Shown here: positions 1 to 6,154 of the stretch, in pieces
Position numbering within the stretch: the first letter of the stretch is position 1
Layout of the letters: each line of letters begins with the position of its first letter
DNA from: Alphaproteobacteria bacterium
Lineage (GTDB): Bacteria > Pseudomonadota > Alphaproteobacteria > MED-G09
Reading direction: 5' to 3'
Assembly (NCBI GenBank): GCA_018658685.1
Contig: JABHUT010000138.1
Span: forward strand, 1-6,830
DNA length: 6,830 nt
Notes under the pieces: generated by a model
The model's input: only the letters and a program-made list of their open reading frames with translations
Told to the model about the DNA's origin: nothing
Databases searched by the model: none
Program-made: the position numbers and the translations under genes

Positions 1-250
1 ATGTCTCTTCATGTCCTGAATATTTCAAGACTTTTGGATGGGTTAAAATTGATGAGTCAAGACCCTCGACATCATCTCTTTCATAAACCATAGAGCTCCA
101 CCAAGCCTCTTTAAGATTATTTTTTAATTCAACTCCCAAAGGTCCATAATCGTACAACCCTTGAAGACCTCCATATAATTCATTAGTTTGAAATATAAAG
201 CCTCTTCTTTTACAAAGTGAAACTAAGTCTTCCATACTCGATGCTGTCAA
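1..250 (-). CDS. glyQS: Glycyl-tRNA synthetase, single-chain type, N-terminal fragment
   Basis: Partial gene: the first 83 codons are present and the rest lies beyond the left edge. The enzyme charges tRNA-Gly with glycine in the cytoplasm. The translation begins MTASSMEDLVSLCKRRGFIF and continues with LYGGLQGLYDYGPLGVELK (about residues 25-43), WW at 50-51, VYERDDVEGLDSSIL (55-69) and YSGHE (77-81). This is the N-terminal class II catalytic signature of the homodimeric (alpha2) GlyRS found in Thermus, Gram-positives and eukaryotes, not the GlyQ alpha chain. I place the start at TTG 250-248: GGAGG lies five bases upstream, while the later in-frame ATG (235-233) is 20 bases from it, and the residues before that Met resemble the Thermus-type N-terminus as I recall it. 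The gene follows trmN6 on the same strand after 90 bases and may be co-transcribed. The family call is firm; finding this type in an apparent alphaproteobacterium is unusual. Confidence 0.93.
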   Translation of the reverse strand, partial: MTASSMEDLVSLCKRRGFIFQTNELYGGLQGLYDYGPLGVELKNNLKEAWWSSMVYERDDVEGLDSSILTHPKVLKYSGHEET

Positions 251-255
251 ATTAA

Positions 256-260
256 CCTCC
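256..260 (-). promoter_or_regulatory. Shine-Dalgarno site fixing a TTG start for glyQS
   Basis: On the minus strand the site reads GGAGG, followed by TTAAT and then TTG (250-248). Five-base spacing is good for initiation at TTG and far too long (20 bases) for the ATG at 235-233. It is the clearest ribosome site near this gene and decides the start. Confidence 0.7.
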
Positions 261-340
261 AATTCCTAAATATTTAATATAATTAAGAATTCTTTTTCTA
301 TAATAGTTTTAGCTTAAAAAATAGCTCTAATGCATTAACT

Positions 341-1084
341 TCATAAGGCAGCCCCATTTCTTAAGATATTTTCAACTCTTCGAGTTGGCGTCCCGTTATT
401 GTTATTTAAAATCAAACCATTATTAAATTTCAAAGCTTTTTTTGAGTCTCTTACTCCAGTTATTATCACTCTTGAAGCTTGCACATTCCTTTTAGAAAAA
501 ATCGGAGTTACCTCAACTCCACCCATTTTTCTTGAAAACAAATAGAGAAGTTCAGGTAAATTATTAATATGATTTATAAAAGTTATTTTTCCTCCTGATT
601 TTGAAAAAGTTAAAGATTTCTTTATCCAAGTCTCTAATGTTTCATTGTTTCCAATATTAGCGGCTTTTTTATTATCATTTTCTGGAGCACTAGATATATT
701 TCTTATAAAATAAGGAGGGTTTGCATAAACATGATCAAATGTATGACTTTTTAACTCTCTCATCTTCTCAGAATTACTCTCTATATCAATATTTAATACC
801 TTAATAATTTCTTGAAAATTATTAATTTCAATATTCTTATTAGAAATTTCTAACATTGATGGATTATTCTCAAACCCAAGAATTTTTATCCCTTTTACAC
901 GATAGGCAAGGCATAACGATACAACGCAAGAACCAATACCTAACTCCAAACAATTATCGCCTTTTTTTGCTGTTATTGAAGATGCCAAAATTACAGCATC
1001 ATGACCTGCTCGATATCCATTCTTTAATTGAAAAATTTTAAGCTTATCGCCTAAGAAGCCATCCAATGTTTTTTCATTACTCAT
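341..1084 (-). CDS. trmN6: TrmN6-like tRNA1(Val) A37 N6-methyltransferase family protein
   Basis: A 247-residue class I SAM-dependent methyltransferase of the COG4123 (YfiC/TrmN6) family. The E. coli member methylates N6 of A37 in tRNA-Val; the exact tRNA target here is inferred. Visible landmarks are DGFLGDKLKIFQLKNGYRAG (8-27), which resembles the family N-terminus with its GYRAG-DA segment; the SAM-binding motif I, CLELGIGSCVVSLCLA (45-60); an acidic motif II in GFENN (70-74); the catalytic NPPY at 122-125, typical of N6-adenine/amino methyltransferases; SGGKITF (163-169); and the C-terminal ASRVIITG and ENILRNGAAL segments. Length is normal. The start ATG has only a weak GGTGA three bases upstream, with no alternative. 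It is divergent from ispB across 107 bases and followed by glyQS. In related alphaproteobacteria I recall a similar polyprenyl synthase/methyltransferase/glycyl-tRNA synthetase order, usually with a peptidase gene between the last two, absent here. Confidence 0.85.
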   Translation of the reverse strand: MSNEKTLDGFLGDKLKIFQLKNGYRAGHDAVILASSITAKKGDNCLELGIGSCVVSLCLAYRVKGIKILGFENNPSMLEISNKNIEINNFQEIIKVLNIDIESNSEKMRELKSHTFDHVYANPPYFIRNISSAPENDNKKAANIGNNETLETWIKKSLTFSKSGGKITFINHINNLPELLYLFSRKMGGVEVTPIFSKRNVQASRVIITGVRDSKKALKFNNGLILNNNNGTPTRRVENILRNGAAL

Positions 1085-1124
1085 AAATCACCGATAATAA
1101 AGAAATGTTTATTTCAAAATAACT

Positions 1125-1155
1125 TTGCCTAAAGACTACCCAAGAAATCTATGAT
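1125..1155 (+). promoter_or_regulatory. Possible promoter of ispB
   Basis: TATGAT (1150-1155) matches the -10 consensus at five of six positions and lies 36 bases before the preferred ispB start. TTGCCT (1125-1130) is a possible -35, but the 19-base spacer is long. The placement in the divergent intergenic gap is sensible; the match itself is only moderate in such AT-rich DNA. Confidence 0.35.
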
Positions 1156-1191
1156 ACATAATTTTATCAAGATTTGATTAAGGTAAGCATT

Positions 1192-2190
1192 ATGAAAAAA
1201 ATAAGTAAAGCAGATCTATCGATAAAAGAATTAGTTGAATTAATAAAAGTAGATTTTGTTAAGACTGATAAGCTTATTCAAAATCAAATAACAAGCGAAG
1301 TTGATAGAATACCTGAATTATCTAATCATATTGTTGGTCTAGGCGGTAAAAGATTAAGGCCAATATTAACTATCGCATGTGCAAAAATGTTAAATATAAA
1401 AAATAATCACCATATTACTCTCGCTGCCGCAGTAGAACTCTTACATACAGCCACCCTTCTTCATGATGATGTTGTAGATGAAAGCGATTTTAGGAGAGGA
1501 AAAGAAACTTCACATACTTTATGGGATAACAAGTCAAGCATTCTTGTTGGTGACTATTTATTAGGAAAGGCATTTCAATTAATGGTTAAAACAGGCTCAT
1601 TACAATGCTTAGAAACATTGTCAAATGCTGCAGCAATAATTGCTGAAGGTGAAGTTCTTCAATTAGTTGCCATAAACAATATTAATATTAAAAAAAGGGA
1701 TTACATTAAAATCATAGAGTCTAAAACAGCAGCACTTTTTTCTAGCGCCTGTGAAGTTGGTGGGATTATCTCTAATTCATCAAAAGAAATAAATAAATCT
1801 CTTTTTTCTTTTGGAAAAAATCTAGGGACTTCATTTCAACTAATTGATGATGCCCTAGACTACTCAGGTAATTCAGAAAACCTAGGAAAAAGTACAGGTG
1901 ATGATTTTTATGATGGTAAAATAACGCTTCCTGTAATCATTTCTTTTGAAGAAGCAAATGAAAATGAAAAATATATATGGAAAGAAATTTTTCAAAAAAA
2001 AGTTAGAAATAAAAAAGATCTAAGCACTGCAAATAACTTGATTGAAAAACATAAGTCTATTGAAAAAACAATGCACCTTGCAAATAAATATGGAAATAAA
2101 GCAAAAAAAGATTTGTCTCTTTTCAGTGACTCACCGATAAAAAAAGGGTTAATAAATTTAGTGGATTTCTCATTAGCTAGAGATCATTAA
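1192..2190 (+). CDS. ispB: Long-chain polyprenyl diphosphate synthase (octaprenyl/decaprenyl type)
   Basis: A 332-residue trans-isoprenyl diphosphate synthase that adds isopentenyl diphosphate units to an allylic primer, making the side chain of ubiquinone. Numbering from the preferred ATG: GGKRLRP (51-57) binds substrate; the first aspartate-rich motif is HDDVVDE (91-97, D92, D93, D96), followed by RRG (101-103); KTA lies at 178-180; the second aspartate-rich motif is QLIDDALDY (216-224); GKITLP is at 242-247. Small residues just upstream of the first motif (TATLL) fit a long-chain product, but exact length (C40 or C50) cannot be read. An in-frame TTG at 1174 would add six residues but has no ribosome site, whereas AAGG (1180-1183) lies eight bases before ATG 1192. 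The last 14 bases overlap the end of convergent ispE. All catalytic motifs are intact. Confidence 0.93.
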   Translation: MKKISKADLSIKELVELIKVDFVKTDKLIQNQITSEVDRIPELSNHIVGLGGKRLRPILTIACAKMLNIKNNHHITLAAAVELLHTATLLHDDVVDESDFRRGKETSHTLWDNKSSILVGDYLLGKAFQLMVKTGSLQCLETLSNAAAIIAEGEVLQLVAINNINIKKRDYIKIIESKTAALFSSACEVGGIISNSSKEINKSLFSFGKNLGTSFQLIDDALDYSGNSENLGKSTGDDFYDGKITLPVIISFEEANENEKYIWKEIFQKKVRNKKDLSTANNLIEKHKSIEKTMHLANKYGNKAKKDLSLFSDSPIKKGLINLVDFSLARDH

Positions 2191-2203
2191 GTATAGCTTT
2201 TTT
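2175..2203 (+). terminator. Weak candidate intrinsic terminator of ispB
   Basis: AGCTA (2175-2179) can pair with TAGCT (2194-2198) around a 14-base loop, followed directly by a run of Ts through 2203. The stem is only five base pairs with two G:C pairs, so it is marginal. It spans the ispB stop codon and the 3' end of ispE, which is where a terminator between convergent genes would be needed. Confidence 0.25.
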
Positions 2204-3046
2204 AACTATCCAATCAGGATATTCTTTAGTAATATTTTTTATTGCTTTATTTATAAATTTATCTTCAAAAAAACCAAAGCATGCTGATCCAGAGCCAGTC
2301 ATTCTTGAAAAAAATGATTTATTCAAATTCAAAACATCAATTACATTTTTTAAAATTGGATAAGCCTCAGTAGCATATACCTGCAGGTCATTACTTAAAT
2401 TTTTTAAAAAGGAGTCATTATTTTCTAAATTAAATAGATCTATTGTTTTTTTTGTTTTATTTAGGTCTAAAATTTTACTCTTAACTGGCTTCACAAGCTT
2501 AAAAACTTCTTTTGTTGATATCTCAATGTTTGGGTAGACAATAAGCATTTGGTATTTTTTTTCAAAATCTACTTTGACAATCCTCTCTCCAGCACCATAG
2601 GCGACCAAAGGTTTTGAAATAATACATGCCGGTATATCGGTTCCTAAATCAACTCCAAAAGAACACATTTCATCTTGATTCATGCCTAGATCAAGAAACT
2701 TATTCATTAAACGAATTGTAGCTGCTGCATCAGCAGACCCTCCTCCTAGTCCAGAACCTAAAGGGATATTTTTTTCCAAAATAAGATCAATTTTAGGAAG
2801 GTCTTCAAGATCATAAGTTTTCTTTATTTTATGAATTACCTTTAATACTAAATCATCTTTAAAGGTAATATCTTTCATAGAAGAATTTATTTCATATGAA
2901 AACGATTTAGAAGGTTTTAACCTTAGCTGATCTGAAAAGCTCCCAAAGCAAATAAAACTTATTAAATCATGATAGCCATCATTTTTCATACCATTAAGGT
3001 TTAAAGAAAGATTGATCTTTGATTTAGCTATCTCAGTTAATTCCAT
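2177..3046 (-). CDS. ispE: 4-diphosphocytidyl-2-C-methyl-D-erythritol kinase
   Basis: A 289-residue GHMP-superfamily kinase, the usual family length. It phosphorylates CDP-methylerythritol with ATP in the MEP pathway, which supplies isopentenyl and dimethylallyl diphosphate. Landmarks: AKSKINLSL (7-15) contains the substrate-site lysine K10; GYH at 24-26; the ATP-binding glycine-rich loop PLGSGLGGGSADAAA (95-109); GTDIPAC (135-141) with the catalytic aspartate D137; NDL (219-221); and the C-terminal GHMP motif MTGSGSACFG (249-258). It begins 14 bases after the ETF-QO stop with no good Shine-Dalgarno sequence, so translation may depend on coupling to that gene. Its last 14 bases overlap the 3' end of ispB on the other strand, the gene whose product uses MEP-derived units. 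No motif is missing. Confidence 0.95.
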   Translation of the reverse strand: MELTEIAKSKINLSLNLNGMKNDGYHDLISFICFGSFSDQLRLKPSKSFSYEINSSMKDITFKDDLVLKVIHKIKKTYDLEDLPKIDLILEKNIPLGSGLGGGSADAAATIRLMNKFLDLGMNQDEMCSFGVDLGTDIPACIISKPLVAYGAGERIVKVDFEKKYQMLIVYPNIEISTKEVFKLVKPVKSKILDLNKTKKTIDLFNLENNDSFLKNLSNDLQVYATEAYPILKNVIDVLNLNKSFFSRMTGSGSACFGFFEDKFINKAIKNITKEYPDWIVKKAILNDL

Positions 3047-3060
3047 AATAACTAAGATAT

Positions 3061-4773
3061 TTACATTCCGCCATATAAAGGTCCTTCACCGCCCTGTGGG
3101 GCAACCCAATTAATATTTTGTGAGGGGTCTTTAATATCGCATGTTTTACAGTGAACACAATTTTGAGCGTTAATTTGAAGGCATGGTTCGTTAGACTCTG
3201 AAGATTTAATTATCTCATAAACTCCAGCAGGGCAATAACGTTGAGCAGGCTCATCATACTCAGGTAAATTATAGGAAATAGGTATTAAAGAATCTTTAAG
3301 AGTTAAGTGCGAGGGCTGATCTTCTTCATGATTGGTATTAGACAAGAAAACTGAAGAAAGCTTATCAAAAGAAAATTTTCCATCTGGTTTCTGATATTCA
3401 ATTTCATTACATTCAGAAGCTTTCCGTAAGGTTTTATGATCTGGTTTATTATGCCCCAATGTAAATGGCACCGTGATACCAAAAGTACTTAACCACATAT
3501 CTAAGCCGCTAAATAAGGTTCCCAATAAAACACCGTATCTTGCTTGATAAGGCTTAATATTCCTCACTCGCTTAAGTTCTTTGGCAATTCTACTATTTTC
3601 ATACTTTTCTTGATAATTTGTAAGATCATTTTCTTGATTATTTGAAATATAATTATCAATTATAGCTTCAGCAGCAAGCATTCCAGATTCCATGGCGTTA
3701 TGTGTACCTTTGATTTTAGGATAATTTAAGAAACCTGCTGAACAACCAATTATAGCACCGCCAGGGAAATAAAGCTTAGGAACAGATTGGTAACCACCAG
3801 TAGTAATAGCCCTAGCACCATATGAAATTCTTTTTCCGCCTTTCAAAACTTTTTTTACTGACGGATGAGTCTTAAATTGTTGAAACTCGTCAAAAGGGGA
3901 AACATAAGGATTTGTATAATTTAAATGAATAACATAGCCAATAGAAACAAGATTTTTATCAAAATGATAAAGGAATGACCCCCCTTTTGTTTCATCACTT
4001 AATGGCCAGCCCATTGAATGTTCAACTAAGCCATCATCAAAATTTTCTTCATTAATTTCCCATAACTCTTTCAAACCGATAGCATATTTCTGAAAATCAC
4101 TATTCTCAGAAAGATTAAAGTTTTCTATTAAAAATTTTGACAGCGAACCTCTAGTCCCTTCGGAAAAAAGAGTATATTTTGCATGCAGCTCCATCCCAGA
4201 TTCCCAAGAGTCTTTTGCTGAGCCATCTCTTGAAACACCCATATCACCTGTTGCCACACCTTTTACTTTTTTATTATCATCAAAAAGTACTTCTGCAGCG
4301 CTAAAACCTGGATAAATTTCAACACCCAAGCCTTCAGCAACTTCGCCTAACCATTTGCAAACATTACTTAAGCTAACTATATAGTTTCCATGATTTTTCA
4401 TCATAGGTGGAAGAATAATCTGAGGAATTGAGAAGGACCAATCTTTTCCAAAATAAGATAGCTTATCTTTTTTAACTTTTGTTTTTATTGGACTATCCAT
4501 TTCCTTCCAATTAGGCAACAATCTGTCTAGAGCTACAGTCTCAATTACAGCCCCAGAAAGTATGTGAGCTCCGACCTCGCTTGCCTTCTCTAATACACAA
4601 ACAGACAAATCTAAATTATTTTTTTGAGATATTTGTTTCAATTGTATTGCGGCAGATAAACCAGCTGGCCCAGCACCAACAATCAATACGTCGTACTCCA
4701 TAGACTCCCTTGAAGATGAATCTAAGACTTGTCCCTGCCTAGCATTGACTTCATTAATCGGTATTTTTTCCAT
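3061..4773 (-). CDS. Electron transfer flavoprotein:ubiquinone oxidoreductase (ETF-QO)
   Basis: A 570-residue membrane-associated flavo-iron-sulfur protein that takes electrons from reduced ETF (fed by acyl-CoA and related dehydrogenases) and reduces ubiquinone. The FAD-binding GAGPAG loop is at 33-38 within YDVLIVGAGPAGLSAAIQLK; GAHILSGAV (68-76), FSEGTRGSL (203-211) and GCSAGFLN (343-350) are further ETF-QO family segments. The C-terminal 4Fe-4S domain has YCPAGVYE (C514) and NCVHCKTCDIKDP (C539, C542, C545), giving the four ligands, and ends in GGEGPLYGGM. AAAGG lies seven bases upstream of ATG 4773. An internal ATG (4701-4699, M25), preceded by AAGGGAG, gives MEYDVLIVG, closer to the usual N-terminus, so the first 24 residues are either an extension or not the main product. 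ispE follows 14 bases downstream; the UDG-like gene diverges upstream. Confidence 0.96.
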   Translation of the reverse strand: MEKIPINEVNARQGQVLDSSSRESMEYDVLIVGAGPAGLSAAIQLKQISQKNNLDLSVCVLEKASEVGAHILSGAVIETVALDRLLPNWKEMDSPIKTKVKKDKLSYFGKDWSFSIPQIILPPMMKNHGNYIVSLSNVCKWLGEVAEGLGVEIYPGFSAAEVLFDDNKKVKGVATGDMGVSRDGSAKDSWESGMELHAKYTLFSEGTRGSLSKFLIENFNLSENSDFQKYAIGLKELWEINEENFDDGLVEHSMGWPLSDETKGGSFLYHFDKNLVSIGYVIHLNYTNPYVSPFDEFQQFKTHPSVKKVLKGGKRISYGARAITTGGYQSVPKLYFPGGAIIGCSAGFLNYPKIKGTHNAMESGMLAAEAIIDNYISNNQENDLTNYQEKYENSRIAKELKRVRNIKPYQARYGVLLGTLFSGLDMWLSTFGITVPFTLGHNKPDHKTLRKASECNEIEYQKPDGKFSFDKLSSVFLSNTNHEEDQPSHLTLKDSLIPISYNLPEYDEPAQRYCPAGVYEIIKSSESNEPCLQINAQNCVHCKTCDIKDPSQNINWVAPQGGEGPLYGGM

Positions 4774-4793
4774 ATTTTAACCTTTAACATATT

Positions 4794-4820
4794 TTGATAT
4801 TCAAATAAAACTGATATAAT
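4794..4820 (+). promoter_or_regulatory. Extended -10 promoter for the UDG-like/moaB pair
   Basis: TGATATAAT (4812-4820) is a perfect extended -10 element (TGnTATAAT). TTGATA (4794-4799) upstream is a good -35 with a slightly short 15-base spacer, which an extended -10 tolerates. Transcription would start near 4827, only about 11 bases before the first ATG at 4838. A short inverted repeat, TTTGA-TAT-TCAAA (4793-4805), overlaps the -35 and could be an operator, though such repeats arise easily in AT-rich DNA. Confidence 0.6.
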
Positions 4821-4837
4821 CGAAATATATATTCTTT

Positions 4838-5620
4838 ATGTTTGAATCTTATAATGGATTCATAAAAAAAATGATACTTAGTATGCACAAACTTTTAGAT
4901 GATCTCAAATGGCAAATTGAAGCAGGTATTGATGATCTCATAGGAGATCAACCTAACAAAAAAGAAAATTCAAAAGTTGAAAGTATCTTAGTCAAGGAAA
5001 TATCAAAACCCACAGAATCATCACTAGGTATTTCTATAAAAGGTGGCCTTCATGAGACAAGAACGGTAGAAGAGTTGAAGGATTTTTTATTAAATAACAA
5101 TATTTGTGATCTACAGAAGTCATCGAAAAATCTAGTATTTTCAGATGGAGATAGTAATTCAAATATTATGATTATCTCTGGAACACCTGATTCAGACGAA
5201 GATAATGAAGGAATGCCAATTATAGAGAAAAAAGGTGAACTTTTTAATAATATTTTATCAGCAGCAAACTTAACAAGATCATTAGTATATATAGCACCAA
5301 TTATTCCCTGGAAGATTAACGGTAATAGAGATCTCACAAGTGAAGAAAAAATTGTGCTTATACCAATAGTCAAAAAACATATAGAAATTATAAATCCTAA
5401 AATACTAATTTTTCTTGGATTAGAACCAATAAAATATCTATTAGATAATGATGGTATGATGAAAATGAGAGGAAAATGGTTAAATTATAATCTTGAAGAA
5501 AAATCTATAGAATGTTTGCCAATTCTAGACCCAGGGTTTTTGATAAGAAGACCAGAGTATAAAAGAGAAACATGGAATGATATTCTAAGTCTAAAAGAAA
5601 AGATTAAGGAGTTGATCTAG
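4838..5620 (+). CDS. Uracil-DNA glycosylase family-4-like protein with altered active-site motifs
   Basis: A 260-residue protein with the family-4 uracil-DNA glycosylase layout. WQIEAGIDDLIGDQP (25-39) matches the N-terminal segment of alphaproteobacterial members, NLVFSDG (98-104) precedes motif 1, and PWKINGNR (157-164), HIEIINPKILIFLG (181-194), RGKW (211-214) and RPEYKRETWNDIL (238-250) align along the family. The family removes uracil from DNA, but key residues differ: the usual GEAPG reads SGTPD (114-118, Glu replaced by Gly), GxPFVG reads GMPIIE (125-130), the Asn after YIT is Pro (154), and HPAYLLR reads DPGFLIR (231-237, His replaced by Asp). Only two cysteines occur, so no four-Cys Fe-S site. 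Activity is doubtful. ATG 4838 has no ribosome site; ATGs at 4871 and 4883 are alternatives, the last giving the most family-like N-terminus. The stop codon directly abuts moaB. Confidence 0.85.
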   Translation: MFESYNGFIKKMILSMHKLLDDLKWQIEAGIDDLIGDQPNKKENSKVESILVKEISKPTESSLGISIKGGLHETRTVEELKDFLLNNNICDLQKSSKNLVFSDGDSNSNIMIISGTPDSDEDNEGMPIIEKKGELFNNILSAANLTRSLVYIAPIIPWKINGNRDLTSEEKIVLIPIVKKHIEIINPKILIFLGLEPIKYLLDNDGMMKMRGKWLNYNLEEKSIECLPILDPGFLIRRPEYKRETWNDILSLKEKIKELI

Positions 5621-6154
5621 ATGAGTGAAAATAAAGAATTAGAATTTAAAAAACTTAAAATATGTATCCTAACCATTTCGAGCTCAAGAGAGTTGTCCGA
5701 TGATAAATCAGGGGATACTCTTGAAGAGAGAGTCTTGAGTTTTGGTCATAAATTATTTGAAAGAAAAATAACAAAAGATAATAAAGACTCTATTAAGGAG
5801 ATTATTATTAACTGGTCAAAAAATAAAGAAATTGACGTAATAATAACATCAGGTGGAACAGGGTTAACAGAGACGGATGTAACGCCTGAGGCATTAGAAG
5901 AGATATTTGAAAAAACCATTCCAGGCTTTTCAGTTATATTTCATAATATATCTTTTAATAAAATAAAAACATCCACTATTCAATCAAGAGCAACCGCGGG
6001 AATACTAATGGAAACATTTATTTTTGCTCTTCCAGGCTCACCGAACGCTGTCAAGGATGGATGGGACGAAATTCTTAAATATCAACTTGATAGCCGACAT
6101 AAACCTTGTAATTTTGTTGATATTCTTCCTAGACTCAAAGAGAGTGTTAACTAA
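5621..6154 (+). CDS. moaB: Molybdenum cofactor biosynthesis protein MoaB (MogA/MoaB family)
   Basis: A 177-residue protein of the MoCF-binding/MogA family. MogA and MoaB-type proteins bind molybdopterin, and family members adenylate it before molybdenum insertion; whether this MoaB carries out that step is inferred. Landmarks: ICILTISSSRELSDDKSGDT (14-33), TKDNKD (51-56) with D53 at the position of the MogA aspartate, SGGTGLTETDVTPEA (77-91) with D86 as the second conserved aspartate, SRATAGILMETFIFALPGSP (122-141), and the MoaB-type end QLDSRHKPCNFVDILPRL (155-172), which distinguishes it from MogA. The ATG follows the upstream stop codon with no gap, and AAGGAG (5606-5611) lies inside the preceding gene nine bases away, so the two genes form one transcription unit. 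The last four bases overlap the end of atpF on the other strand. Confidence 0.93.
   Translation: MSENKELEFKKLKICILTISSSRELSDDKSGDTLEERVLSFGHKLFERKITKDNKDSIKEIIINWSKNKEIDVIITSGGTGLTETDVTPEALEEIFEKTIPGFSVIFHNISFNKIKTSTIQSRATAGILMETFIFALPGSPNAVKDGWDEILKYQLDSRHKPCNFVDILPRLKESVN

Noticed and set aside
300..330. Promoter for glyQS in the gap after trmN6
   Set aside because: A TATTAT is present on the minus strand (305-300), but no -35 at proper spacing; not distinguishable from background in AT-rich DNA.
856..1041. Plus-strand 61-codon open frame
   Set aside because: Lies wholly inside trmN6 on the other strand, with no ribosome site and no recognisable protein character; a shadow of the real gene.
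1102..1115. Inverted repeat GAAAT-GTTT-ATTTC
   Set aside because: Five-base arms with a single G:C pair are expected by chance here, and it aligns with no promoter element.
1174..1191. TTG at 1174 as the ispB start
   Set aside because: No ribosome site precedes it, whereas AAGG lies eight bases before ATG 1192; the six extra residues are not family-like.
5050..5373. Minus-strand 107-codon open frame
   Set aside because: Antisense to the UDG-like gene, whose own frame aligns to a known family throughout; the Ile/Ser/Leu-rich product is what reversed AT-rich coding sequence gives.
4838..5620. Loss of the Fe-S cluster cysteines as a novel trait of the UDG-like protein
   Set aside because: As I recall, alphaproteobacterial family-4-like members already have PW in place of the cysteine-bearing segment, so this is probably a lineage feature; only the catalytic-motif changes look special.
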